In this document: positions 1 through 11,599 of the stretch, piece after piece | Layout of the letters: each line of letters opens with the position of its first letter | Position numbering within the stretch: the stretch's first letter is position 1 | Source: Lutraria lutraria | Lineage: Eukaryota > Mollusca > Bivalvia > Venerida > Mactridae | DNA: 64,000 nucleotides | Direction of reading: 5' to 3' | Assembly (NCBI GenBank): GCA_964023205.1 | Contig: OZ026847.1 | Span: 34,599,913 to 34,663,912 of the forward strand | Translations under genes and position numbers: made by a program | Notes under the pieces: generated by a model | Seen by the model: only the letters and a program-made list of their open reading frames with translations | The model's database searches: none | Told to the model about the DNA's origin: nothing

Positions 1-330
1 AAGTGTGAAAATCCTTTCCGATGGATAACTCGTCAACGGATTGACCGATGGGCCTTATACTTCGCAGGTGCACTGGCCTTGGACATTAGGTGACCCCTAT
101 TGAAATTGGGGTCACTAGGTCAAAGGTCACTGTGACATGGAGTGTGAAAATCGTTTGCCATCGATAACTCGTCAACGGATTGACCGATTGGCCTGATACT
201 TTGCAGGTGCATACGCATTGGACAGTAGATGACCCCTTTTGAAATTGGGGTCACTAGGTCAAGGTCACTGTGTCATGGAGTGTGAAAATCGTTTGAGCGA
301 TAACTCTGTGTCAAGGCCCTGTTTGGGGGG
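1..330. repeat. Tandem repeat, ~139-bp unit, about 2.3 copies
   Basis: The string agtgtgaaaatc or a close variant recurs at 2, 141 and 279, giving periods of 139 and 138 bases. Units share 'gataactcgtcaacggattg', 'ggggtcactaggtcaaaggtc' and related blocks. The array is cut by the window start and decays after about 330. The wording resembles the gaccttgtgacctag-type repeats later in the window, so it is probably a member of a dispersed molluscan repeat family. No coding potential is seen. Confidence 0.75.
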
Positions 331-3100
331 CATATGTCTCCGACCGCGACTATACTTTCGTGATTTTATAAGAATGAGAAATTGATAATAAGTGTTATAA
401 CAGCATGTTTTGGACATTCAACATTTATTCCACTCTTCTAATAACGTATATTTTATAACAGTGTGCGAGGTAAAACTGTAAAATTATATATTGATATGGT
501 TCAATTGATGCAGAACAGCCGTCCTGTAATAGGCACCTCGATGACCCAACCTTCCATTTCTTGGTCGCTTGTGAAGCTTTATAATAATTATTAAGGTGAT
601 TTTTAAGATGCATTTAGTGACGTTGTTTTGAACGAACGTTTGATATGATTTGATATCACCGAGTTTACTGTGATCGTTTTCTTGTGATAGGGTTCTATAG
701 TGTAAGGTGTGTCTTGGCCCTCAATTTTCTGCAATTATGAATAAAATAGATTAGTGCCCGTGATTTGCCCTATCACTGGTATTCATGAAAGTAATTCAAA
801 AAAATCTCTAGCAGACAAAAATATAACAATAAGACTCCACTACTTGTACTCATGGTAAATTAAGTCATCTTGTAAAAAATCGTATTGCTGAGTTTCGATA
901 ATCCTTTGGTTTTACAGCACATCTTGTGTTTATGCAGTCTGACAGAGTACAGTACAAATAAGATAATGAATGATAAATGCGCACACCTGGTCTGTAGCCT
1001 CTATCAATGTTCAGGGATGTGGCGAATGTTTCCGTTCTGCATGTGTGGAGCGAATAGCCTCTCGATATTGGTCTGAACTGCCTCCAACTGCAATGAAAGT
1101 AATATTGTTGAAATATCTTACTCAGATAAGTTTGCATATTTATTGAAAGTTATCATCTTTGACAATTACTGAGAAACTTACTACATGTATATGGCTCGCG
1201 TGTGAGTTACTACCCATGAAATGCTCGTTTTACTTACTATAGACCTGCAATGAATATTTCCACGCCATAGACTTACCAAAACGATTTTAAATGGATTCCT
1301 ACGAGAATTATTGGTACAATTATGTTTAATTTTGTTCTCGAAAACCATAGAACGTACAAGATCGCACTTAGTATCGTTATTTGCAGAAAGTTAGTGCGAA
1401 TATGATAGGCTATGTCTAGTTTGGCTTTTGTCACCTACAATAAACAAAATGATGAACTTACCGAGCCTCAGCAGCCGCCATTACTCGTTTTGATTACTAT
1501 CCGAAGTCACGTGATTCCTCCCCCGTGTTACATTGCACTGTAACATGATATGGGAACTAGTTTAACACTTCCATGACCGATGTAGAAAAATGAAGTATTT
1601 AGGTCCACATAAAAATTCATGTACGCCGATTAATGACGGCTAAGGAAAGCTGAACGATCGTTCAGTTTCCTAAATAAGTTTGAGTGCGGTATTTGATATC
1701 TATAGATGTATATTCGAGAAAGAACTGGTTAAAACTATCAACAATTTCTTGTATGCACAATACTTAAGCTCATAAAAATGTGTTGACTTTGTAAAATTGT
1801 TATAATTGTGTATGCGGTTTCATAAACTTGTATTCTGTCCATACATTTTTGAAGCAGAAACTACTTTATAAAGAAAGATATTTTTCTGATGTTTAGCAAA
1901 ATTCCGCCGTTTAAAATTAAAAGTGTATGTGAAATATAATTTAACGCTATTTAAGTTAAAGCAAGTTGTTTTAAATCTTAAATCCACACAGATATATGAG
2001 CGAGTAATCAGATCTCAATGTATTGAAGGGTGGGGTTAGGTTCGTATGTATTCACGATAGATTACATACTATTGTTATATATTATTCTAGACGAATTATA
2101 CTTATGAGTATTATTTTATTATAGTTGTTTGCGAGTATATAGTGTAGTGTCTATTGCTAGTTTGGCTAATTGTGGTGATTTGATTGTTGGCTAATGGTGA
2201 TGACTGAATCTATTAATAGTTGACGGGTAAGTAAATTATGAAGGTATTGCCTAGATAAGTTGTTGTGTGGCTATTTGAAGTTCAATGTCGTTGTATGATA
2301 GTGCTCAGATTTATGGTGAATTCATTTAGGGTTGATTCTATTTGATTGATGTATATAGGGTCAAAGGGGATTAATTGACACTAAAAAAATTGAAAACAAA
2401 GTGTCTAAGCATATACATTTGTAATTATATAAATTCAAGCGGTTTTACTCCAAACTCAGCCTTAAGCTGACGTGCGCAACAAAATTGCCCATAATTTGAA
2501 CAAATGTCATTATATCAATATTTTTGTGTGTCTATCGTATTGCCATACAGTATCAAACATAAAAAACATAACTTCAAACAATTCATATGAACGGTAATTA
2601 TTTTATAAACGTTTTCTTTTAGAAAAAGCGTCTAAAATTCAATCCATTTACACGATCTCGAACAGACGCGCTACACTCGAAAGCAATGTTTACGAGTTAA
2701 TAATTTTTGCATGAAGGGTACTATTCGTTAGACTAATCTATTTTTGAACAGGGTTGCTTGCAACCTTGTTCTTGGTTACTACCAGTTTTGTACCTTCACA
2801 TACTTAAAATCTGTAGCGGAATCTAAAAATATATTTCATGGCTTCCCCTATCACAACTAAAGAAGAAGCTCTTCACCAAACGCCAAAAAAATAGTTCTAA
2901 GGAGAAGACGGTTATCGGTCATATCTGGTTCACACTATCTATATAAAACGACTTTGGTGTAAAGATTATAACTTAATATATGTTGCTTAATGAGTGGAGT
3001 CAAATGAAATGCGTTAAAACAAAAGTCGAACATGATGAGATTACTGCGCAGCTGGACAATTGACAGCCGGTTTGTATATATATAAAAACGAACTTCTTCG
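331..3100. other. AT-rich stretch with no recognisable gene
   Basis: Only short open frames without family resemblance occur here, for example 885-1076 on plus and 865-1137 on minus, which overlap each other antisense. I see no RNA gene, no clear inverted-repeat element and no splice-consistent exon series. Confidence 0.6.
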
Positions 3101-3105
3101 CAGCA

Positions 3106-3170
3106 TGGAGATTGGTGGTCCAGCGGTAAGGATGATCGCTCCGTGTGAGAGGTCCTAGTTTCGTTAATCG
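3106..3170 (+). repeat. tRNA-like sequence, possible SINE head
   Basis: The segment contains an A-box-like 'tggtccagcggtaaggat' and a weak B-box-like 'gtttcgttaatc' 37-40 bases later, framed by ggtggt and accac. The B box departs from GGTTCGANTCC and the arms do not pair well. A decayed tRNA or the head of a tRNA-derived SINE is more likely than a working tRNA gene. Confidence 0.3.
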
Positions 3171-3508
3171 GTAATACCACAATATTTTTATTTATATGAA
3201 CTTTTTTTTCAAATAATTAGCTAATATATCAAAGAGAAAGTATAGTTGTGTTAAAAAAATGTTTTTCAATGAAATAAAAAATCTACATGAAAAGTCCAAA
3301 TCATAATTAAATGCAGTTTTCGTGAAAATTGATAAAAACAATATCAATAATCAACAAACTTCCTAAAACATGTATATAAATAACTATTATTTTCGGTGAA
3401 AAATAATAAACCAACGGACCACGGTCGTGACTGTGTGTGTGGCACTCTGTTGCTGATAATACAACTGTGATTTTATCTCTCGCCACCAGTTTTCTTTTTC
3501 TGAATCTT

Positions 3509-5184
3509 GCCGGTGTAGCATAAAATTTTGACCCCGTTGAAAAATGACCCCAAGGGTCATTTCCCAATTTTGAAAATCGACCCCGACAGGTTTTCAACGT
3601 TAAATTTTGATAAAGAAAGTCGTTGAATATTGATCAACGTTAAATTTTTATCAATCCTGGGGTCAATTTTTAACGATAACTAAAACTTTAGACAAACGTC
3701 AGAGATCAACTGTACGAATAAGAGAATTAGTCCTGCAGGAGCGTAGCTCTCGTAAAACATTGTTTAGCACAGTTTATAATTATATACATTTTGTCGTCCT
3801 AAGCGCCCTTAATTTTGCTCTTGTCTATATGAGAGATCAAATTGATTTTTTGTCATTCTGTTTCAAACTTCTTTAAATGTGAGTTATTTGAGATGCTTTT
3901 ATTAAAACAAAGTTAAATAGAAAAATAAAATATTATTTTAGCTTGGTTATTATTCAAATAAGGAGTATTAAATAAAGGATAAATAACGGACCCTAATACA
4001 AAATACTAGTGCTAGTAAATATTTATGAACAAAAGTTAGAGGTACTTGGTCCTTATAAATTGTGATAGTCCAACATAACTGGTAAATATACAACATTCTT
4101 GAATGCTAGGCTTTGGTCATTTATATTTGACGTTTGTATCATAAAGGGAGGTAATATTGCTAACTAGTTTGTGCTCTCCCTTTTGTTAAATTATATAGCA
4201 TTTTTAATTTTATGTTTACAAATGCCAAAATATCACTATAAAAAAGCTTGTAGTAGTGATTCTTATGCAAATTATTATTTATAAAAGTGTGTAATGGTTA
4301 TGAGAACTGCTAGTAATAGGGTCTGTGGTTCATTATGTCTAAAACTGGCAGTCAATTTTACATTTAGCGTTGTAACACTTTATATTGCGTAAGTAGAGGG
4401 TATATACTGTCTGTCATACCAATTAATTAATTCATGCTGTTTCTAAATTTATTTTTAGACATAATAAAGCAAACTGCTTTGTCCTGTCAGTAGGTTATTA
4501 TTCTGTTGTTTTTCATATCATTAAAATGAGACAATGTTATTATACAAATTAAGGTATTTTATTGACTTTTCAATCAAAACATCATGTCGATTGCATGGGA
4601 TTATTTTACTATCGCGTCATGAGGAACTGCGAATGTTTATAAATCCGCGTAAATGGAGTTTTGGGACTTATTTTGTTATTGGAACAAGACAAATCGAATA
4701 CATATGTGGTTGGTGCCGAACCAAAGAGTTTATCCTGAGACTTTGCCCTTTTAAGTTAGCTTTCTAAGCCACACCGGACAAACTTTCTTAATCTTGGCAC
4801 CATGCAACCGTGCCTTCTCAATATGCCACAGAACTCTTGTTACAGCTTTGGGTGATCGTTTTTTCAATGTTTCATGCGATTTGTCAGCATTTCAAATAAA
4901 CTTAAAAAATCGTTCTCTGACCCTATCAACACACGTACAATGAAAAAACGAACAAATCATCATAATATAAAATACTTAAAAGTTTTATAAACAGAAATCG
5001 TGAGAATTACTTAAATTACATAATTATGTACTGTAAGTGGTGATTTTCAACGCTGAAAATAACTGTACATAGGCTGATCAATTTTTAATGAGGGTCAAAT
5101 TTTCACGCGTGATGGGGTCATTATTTAACGTTGAAAATTGAACAATAATCCGTTGACGGGGTCAAAATTTTATGCTACACCGGC
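3509..5184. mobile_element. 1.7-kb element with 29-bp terminal inverted repeats, non-autonomous
   Basis: The left end, starting gccggtgtagcataaaattt at 3509-3537, is the exact inverse of 5156-5184. Subterminal regions repeat gacccc/ggggtca and ttcaacgttaaa motifs in both orientations. The inside is AT-rich with no transposase frame; the 4534-4767 open frame has no recognisable family. I see no certain target-site duplication. It behaves like a non-autonomous DNA transposon of a superfamily I cannot name. Confidence 0.65.
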
Positions 5185-5330
5185 AATATTTCGTTGAACC
5201 ATTTTGCTACCCAAGAAACTCTCACAACGAGCGTTCTGATTGGCCGTTCAACATTAAAGGACCAATCAGAATCCTCGTTACGTACGTGTTATTAGGTTGG
5301 GAAAATGGTTGAGTAAAACCCCTTGTATCT

Positions 5331-6964
5331 ATATATACACCTGGAAATAAGTTAAGCACACCCGGCATTTTGCCTCGAATTTGACATGACCACAACTGAA
5401 ATTTTATTTGAGCAATGGTAAGAACGACCTTCCGTACTAATCATGTGTATCTCCGATAGAATTGCGCGCACGGAAAGCTCGTGTACTTCGCCATTTTGAC
5501 AACATATTCGTGAATTGTAAAACTACACTTTCAATTAACACAAAGTACATGTACAAAATTTGAATTTGTTCTAACATATTGTCATTATTTTGACCTTTTG
5601 TCAACAAAATGGTTAGGAGAAGATTATCGGATGGCGATAGGTGGCAGATAATAGGCATGATTAATGCTGGCATGTCCTACAGTGCTGTTGGTCGTCAGCT
5701 TGGCTATAATCACTCTGTCACTAGCAGACTAGCTCAGAAGTATCGGCAGACGCATGGCGTAAGGGACCGTCCAAGATCTGGACGGCCATATGTAACAACG
5801 GCACGCGAGGACCGAAATCTTTTACGTCTCGTTAGACGTTTTCCGTTTGCAACAAGCACCTATCTAAAGCGAAACTGGTTGCCGCACAGGCATTTGTCGT
5901 CACGTACTCTGCGCAATCGGCTCAGATCTGCAGGTTTAAAGTCGAGAAGGGTAATAAAACGTCCCTTGTTGACACCTGTTCATCGCATGAACCGTCTGAC
6001 ATGGTGCTTGGCAAGGCGTGGTTGGAACCTGAGATCATGGAGAAAGATACATTGGTCAGATGAAAGCAGGTTCCTTCTGCACGTCATGGACGGGCGCATT
6101 CGAGTGTGGAGGCAACGAAATACAGCCTACACACCAAGAAACATTCTTCCTACGGTTCCCTTTGGTGGTGGATCAGTTATGATATGGGGTTGCTTGTCCC
6201 GTGACTGTAAGTTGGACATTGTAACTGTCCAAGGAAATCTGACAGGTGATACTTATGTACGAGACATCCTACATCCAGTCGTCGTGGACCATTTTGATAA
6301 TCATCCATTGGCTTCCCGACCTGTTTACATGGACGATAATGCCAGACCGCACCGAGCCCATGCTGTAACACAGTTTTTGCAACGGAATGCCATCACCACC
6401 ATTCCCTGGCCTGCCATGAGTCCTGATTTAAACCCACTGGAACACGTGTGGGAGATCCTGGGCCGGAAAATACAGAATTTGGACCCACGTATAGTCAACC
6501 TGCAACAACTGGAACAAGCTCTGCACCAAGGATGGCAAAATGTATCTCAAAATCGCATTAGACGCCTTACTGGTAGTATGAGGAGAAGGGTTGAGGCTGC
6601 CATCCGGGCACGTGGCGGTTACACACGCTATTAAAAATTTGGCTACATAATGTCATTTAAGGTTAAGTAATCGTCAACCTTTACCAAAAATATCCACCAG
6701 TAAATGTTTTGTAAACGCTCCAACACCATACTTATAAACACCTACATTTTTGGTAAAAAACAACACATTTGCTTATGCTTCAATAATTTGGATAAGAATA
6801 AATTAAACTCATAAATTTACTGGTTTATGATTACTAAATTGCTATCGCTACTTATCAAATTACTATTTCTTAGCTAAATTAAGTCGTCATCTCATGACAG
6901 TGCTTTCAATCACAACCAATTTTAAATTTCCGGGTGTGCTTAACTTATTTCCAGGTGTATATAT
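5331..6964 (+). mobile_element. Tc1/mariner-type transposon, apparently complete
   Basis: Perfect 35-base inverted repeats lie at 5331-5365 and 6930-6964 and contain 'cacctggaaataagttaagc'. They sit in TATATA context, consistent with the TA target of Tc1/mariner. The repeats flank an uninterrupted DD34E transposase. The A+T-rich 3' part (6635-6930) is the element's own UTR. Identical terminal repeats and an open frame suggest recent movement. Confidence 0.85.
5609..6634 (+). CDS. Tc1-type DD34E transposase
   Basis: This 341-residue protein matches the usual length of Tc1 transposases. The N-terminal third is a paired-like helix-turn-helix region beginning MVRRRLSDGDRWQIIGMI, followed by a GRP-type linker (RPRSGRP), as in the bipartite Tc1 DNA-binding domain. 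The catalytic core shows the first Asp in HWSDESRF, the second in MDDNARPH and Glu in DLNPLEHVW, with 34 residues between the second Asp and Glu. It would cut and paste the element at TA sites through the flanking 35-base inverted repeats. No frameshift or stop is present, so it may be functional. Confidence 0.93.
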   Translation: MVRRRLSDGDRWQIIGMINAGMSYSAVGRQLGYNHSVTSRLAQKYRQTHGVRDRPRSGRPYVTTAREDRNLLRLVRRFPFATSTYLKRNWLPHRHLSSRTLRNRLRSAGLKSRRVIKRPLLTPVHRMNRLTWCLARRGWNLRSWRKIHWSDESRFLLHVMDGRIRVWRQRNTAYTPRNILPTVPFGGGSVMIWGCLSRDCKLDIVTVQGNLTGDTYVRDILHPVVVDHFDNHPLASRPVYMDDNARPHRAHAVTQFLQRNAITTIPWPAMSPDLNPLEHVWEILGRKIQNLDPRIVNLQQLEQALHQGWQNVSQNRIRRLTGSMRRRVEAAIRARGGYTRY

Positions 6965-7200
6965 GCTTAGACACTTTTTTTCGATTTTTTTTTGTGTCAA
7001 TCATCTTTGTATAGGGTATGATATTATCATATGTGCTTGTGAACTATATACATCAATTTATTCATTTGTTATTTACAATGTGTATTACTCATATCATGTA
7101 AATATTTTATACTCTCCTTAATGGAGGATTGAATAAAATATACAGTCAATATCCTTTACGGAAAAAAATCATAGAAAAAAAATTAACCAATATAGATCTA

Positions 7201-7709
7201 ATCAAGGACTTATATACATACATGGATTCGCAACTGCTAAAAATAGATCAAACGATATCGTTCGGCGATCCCACAATGCATTGCTACATACTCGGCAATG
7301 TCCGACAGCTGTATTTGGGTGTTTACGAATTTGATTATACTAATAAAACTCTGGCAATTGGGCACGGGAAATTGGTAAAGGATGCAACAAATTCCTTGAA
7401 GATATTGAGATACATTTATAAATCACAAAGTCTAAGTATAAGCATCGAAAAAGTCATCAGTCGAGCATTTTAAATTCCAAGATGACGGACATCTATTATA
7501 ATCCTTTCGTCTCCGAGATTAAACATTCGGAATACCACGGATATTTTCGCTGTTATTATCATTCGGATATCACGGATTTTTTCGTATTTTCGCTTTTGTA
7601 AACAATAGCTTGTATTCCCGTTGATTCACGTCTTATTATCGCGGGATTTGATTACTTTAAACTGTTAATACGGAAGTTGCGAATCCATGTATGTATATAA
7701 GTCCTTGAT
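7201..7709. mobile_element. Short inverted-repeat element (~510 bp)
   Basis: The 35 bases starting atcaaggacttatatacata at 7201-7235 recur as an exact inverse copy at 7675-7709. The interior contains loose repeats of attcggat/cacggat. An open frame for 114 residues (7129-7473) crosses the left arm but has no recognisable domain, so I do not call it a gene. This is best read as a MITE or a recently formed inverted duplication. Confidence 0.6.
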
Positions 7710-8297
7710 CTAATATGCTTCTTGTAATTCGTCTACCTATAACGTTTTGTTATAGTTTTTCTTGTTCGTACTAATGTGTGCACTACATCAGCTATAGAGA
7801 TTATATATACAAATATAGTAATGTAAATACATATGTAATGTATTGTCTCTGACTATACACTTACTAGAATACATCGTTTCATTCTAGGCGTAAATTTAGT
7901 CAGGGCTGTGGATATACCGTACGTTTCTTGGGCATGTATATCAAAATATATTAGAAAGTCGATCTCGGGTGGCGGTGGATATTAAAGTAGGTAGGGCAAC
8001 CAGAAATAAACAATTAGTTTTGTATCGTTTATAGTTGTCTTGAGTGTTTCGATTCCATTTCTTGTTCAATTACAACTGTACGAATTTTAAATTCAAACTG
8101 TTCAATTCGTTGAGATTGTATAGAATGAATATTAACGGGTTAAAATTGCATTGTGTTATTTGTATGTTGATATGGGCCTATAGCTTACTGAAATTTGAAA
8201 TAAACTGTCAATTAACGGGTAATTTCTACGTTTTTGTCATTTTATAAGTGTCCATGTGACGATGCCTTTACTGGTTAACATTGTGTCTTCTTTTAAT

Positions 8298-8611
8298 ATA
8301 CATAGTTCCCACATCTACAATATTTACCTCCCTTGGCGGCCATCTTGCTTGGCAAATTCCTTATGCGCTTAGTAGAAAAAATCAGAAAAATTGGTTATTA
8401 AACAACTTAATTTATAAAAGATAACTTAATCATGAAGTTGGTAAGGCCACAATCACATCAGGTTTAAGAAAATGTAGTTGTCACATATAAATATCCTATA
8501 TTTAGAATTATCAAAACAAAAATATAAATATCTTCTATTAGTGCTTGTTGAATTTGCCAAGCAAGATGGCCGCCAAGGGAGGTAATTATTGTAGATGTGG
8601 GAACTATGTAT
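8298..8611. mobile_element. MITE with ~62-bp terminal inverted repeats
   Basis: Bases 8298-8359 (including cccttggcggccatcttgct) are inverted almost perfectly at 8550-8611 (agcaagatggccgccaaggg). The 190-base interior is AT-rich and non-coding. The right end lies 108 bases before the likely start codon of the TRIM-like gene, so the element may form part of its 5' region. Confidence 0.75.
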
Positions 8612-8719
8612 TGGTAGGCGGAATTTTTAATTTGGCCCCGCCCATTCTCTCAAGTGGTGCGAATTAAACATTCATGCGTAGTTGAAAGCGAAACTAAAAT
8701 TCAAAGTCCAATTATAACA

Positions 8720-10693
8720 ATGGCGTTTGGAGGACGTTCCCAGATACAAATGTCAGATGAAACATTTGATTTTGTTTGTACTTCGTGCTCGCGAGAAAAC
8801 AAGACTTTAGAAGCTGTGAAATATTGTTTGGAATGTGCCGAGTATTGTTGTCAGTCATGTACCGACCTACACAAGAAGATTCGAATTTTAAACGGCCACA
8901 ATCTTACGGAGGTCAGTCAAGGTAACCAAGCGAGCAGTCAACAATCCATCTTGACAGAATTTCCTACAGAAAGATGCAGTATACATAAAAGTAAAGTGAT
9001 AGATATATATTGTGAATATCACGATGTTGTTGGATGCAGTGTTTGCTTCGTGAAAGATCACAAGTAAGTTTATATCGCATGAAATTATTGGCATTATAAG
9101 GTTAATTATTCCAACTTTTGAATATAATTGCAGAGACATCTATGTCTCTGATAAATGCAACAAAATTACAGGAAAATGTTAAATCAATGTCCTTGTGACG
9201 TGTAAAATATAAATGTTTCCTTGAACCATATCCTAAATTGTGAATTTTGGGCCTCACTAAAGAACTGTTTTCAAGTTATTTTCCGACAGTTGAATTCCTC
9301 AACGAATTTACATGGAAATACACATTTCTTTTTTAACCGTTTCAGATCTTGTCAAGACAGTCATATTCACTCTATACCGGATATGATTGACACTCTATTC
9401 AAGTTATCTGACTGTAAGCAGACACACAGTCTTCTTAAAGATATGATGGTTTCCATGGAAACACAAAGTAAATCTAAAGATACCCAGCTTCAAGCATTAA
9501 ACAAAGTAAAGAAAGAGACTCTGAACAAAGTGACAACATTCCAGAAAGCTTTAGAAGCCATCCTTAGAAACATTGCTGAGTCATCAAAGAATGAAGTAGA
9601 AGCTGCGTACAAGGAACTGGAAAAAGAAATTCTAGAAGAAAAACACAATGTTGATAGCATACATCAAGATTTACAGTCAACAGATTACAAACTAAAGAAG
9701 TCAGAAGGAAATAGAGCTCAATGTTTTGTTTGTTAAAAACTGGCTCAAGAAAAGATGAAAATAGCAGATTGTGAGAAGAACAAACAATTACATGATACAG
9801 ACACACAGACATCATTTATTCCAAACCAATTATTGATGGAATATATGAAAGATTTACAAGGTATTGGTCAAGTACAGAAACATGTAATACAGAAACATGA
9901 TCATCTCTACACAATCAATGGAAGTAGAAATATAAGACTTTCTGGTGATCGTAAAGTATGTAATTCCTTTGGATGTTGTCTGACACATGATGACAAGCTA
10001 CTTGTCACAGATAGGAACAATAAGAAATTAAAACGTATTGAACTACAGAAGATGTCAGTTGTTGACTATTGTACTTTAGATTCTGTACCATGTGGTGTAT
10101 GTTGTATCAGTAAACATGAAGTTGTTGTTGCATGTCGTGATGACAAGATCCAGTTTGTTTCCATTGATAAGAAGATGACACCTACAAGACAAATTAAAAT
10201 GTCACATGTTTGTTATGGTATTGCTTTCAAGGATGGTAAACTTTATGTGACAGATAGTGGTAAATCACTCTATGTTTATGACATGACTGGTACCCTGTTG
10301 AAGACCATTACATGTGATAATGCTGGGAATAAACTGTTCATCCAGAGTAGACAAGTTACATTCAATGAAAGAGGAAACAAAATGTTTGTTGGTGATTTGT
10401 ACAAGGGACTTGTATGTTTTGATGGAGTAGGAAATTATTTGTCTACTGTTACAGACACTGACCTAACCTGTGTAGATAGTGTATGTGTTGATGGTAGAGG
10501 AAACATGTTTATAGCTAGGTTTAAGTCTAATAATGTGATACAATACAGTGAGGATGGGAAGAAATGTGGTGTGGTTGTGAAGAAAGAAGATGGATTACAA
10601 CAAACACAATCAGTGTGTTTTCATCAAGGACTGAATACAATGTTTGTTACCATGGAGAACAGTGATGTTGTGAAAATGTATGAACTGAAATAA
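8720..10693 (+). pseudogene. TRIM-like gene (two B-boxes, coiled coil, beta-propeller) with an in-frame stop
   Basis: There are two exons, 8720-9063 and 9346-10693, joined by a GT-AG intron (caa|gtaagt; ttcag|atc), 564 codons in all. The start is ATG 8720 (MAFGGRS); the frame is also open upstream to 8654. Exon 1 encodes a Cys-rich first B-box (CTSCSRENKT...CCQSC) and a B-box2 (RCSIHKSKVIDIYC...CSVCFVKDH); no RING is present. Exon 2 encodes a coiled coil (LQALNKVKKETLNKV) and NHL-like propeller blades (LLVTDRNNKKLKRI, GKLYVTDSGKSLYVYD). A TAA at 9734-9736 interrupts the frame at about codon 245, between coiled coil and propeller; the frame resumes unchanged to 10693. Family members act as E3-like or immune adaptors and are greatly expanded in bivalves. 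It is a pseudogene, a truncated allele or a sequencing error. Confidence 0.82.
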
Positions 10694-10984
10694 ATGAAAC
10701 ACATGATGCATTATGTGTGTACTGTCGCCATATAAGGCAGACATGTTTTTGTGCTCCTGAATTTAAAGCGCTGAAAAGCAAAATTTTGGTCTATGTAATT
10801 GCAACATCACTGTTTAAGATGGGTGAAAATTGCAGATGTTCACAAAACATATATATTTCGGATATGATCAATATCAATAGTTAATCAGTCGTGAAGCAAA
10901 ACTACAGGTATAGTTGTGATCGTCTTGATATTGACGAGTTGAATAGGATTTTAAAAGTATTATATAAGTTTAAGCGTGTTTTAT

Positions 10985-11598
10985 CAGCGTTTTTTTTCCT
11001 TCTTTGCACGGGGCCGGTAAACGGACCCGTTCCCAATCTCTACCGGACCCGTCCCAATTTGAGCACGGACCTGTACCAATTTGATCAATATTGCCCTTTT
11101 CCCAATTTACTTTTAAAATATCAATCAAAATCATCCGAAACCACCTAATAATCACTATCTCCAACACAAATATTACTGCCGATAACGGCATTTTCACGTG
11201 TACGATGTTAGATCGAATAATTCTGAGTTCGAAAAAAAATAGGTAGCCTGGTTTGCCGTATAATTACGATAAAACATGTGGCGCTTGGAAAGAAAACGAA
11301 ACCAGTCTATTTCCCGAAAACGAGTCAAACCGAAAGTATAAAGCACGACAGTATGCATGTAATATTGTAAAAAACTTTAAACAGAAATTATTTTAAGTGA
11401 TTATAAAACTTATTAAAAGACAGCAGAATTATTCATGTGACTTGCTAAAACTGTAATTTATTCACCTTATATAAAATTCCCAATTTGCCTTATTTCGCAA
11501 CATGAAATTCCCAATTTGGCACTTTTCACCACGCGAAAATTCCCAATTTGATCGGTACCGGACCCGTTCCCAATGAGGCGAAAAAAAACGCTGTTTAT
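10985..11598. mobile_element. MITE-like element with CAGCG ends
   Basis: The left end cagcgttttttttc at about 10985 is inverted at the right end gaaaaaaaacgctg, about 11580-11594. Both subterminal regions carry repeated cccaattt and ggacccgttcccaat motifs in opposite orientation. No transposase is present. CAG-starting ends suggest a hAT-type MITE, but I do not see a convincing 8-bp target duplication. Confidence 0.5.
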
Positions 11599-11599
11599 G

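Noticed and set aside
885..1137. Overlapping open frames of 63 and 90 codons on both strands
   Set aside because: No family resemblance and no splice or promoter context; typical chance frames.
2935..3182. Minus-strand frames of 60-81 codons
   Set aside because: They read antisense through a tRNA-like sequence and share no protein features.
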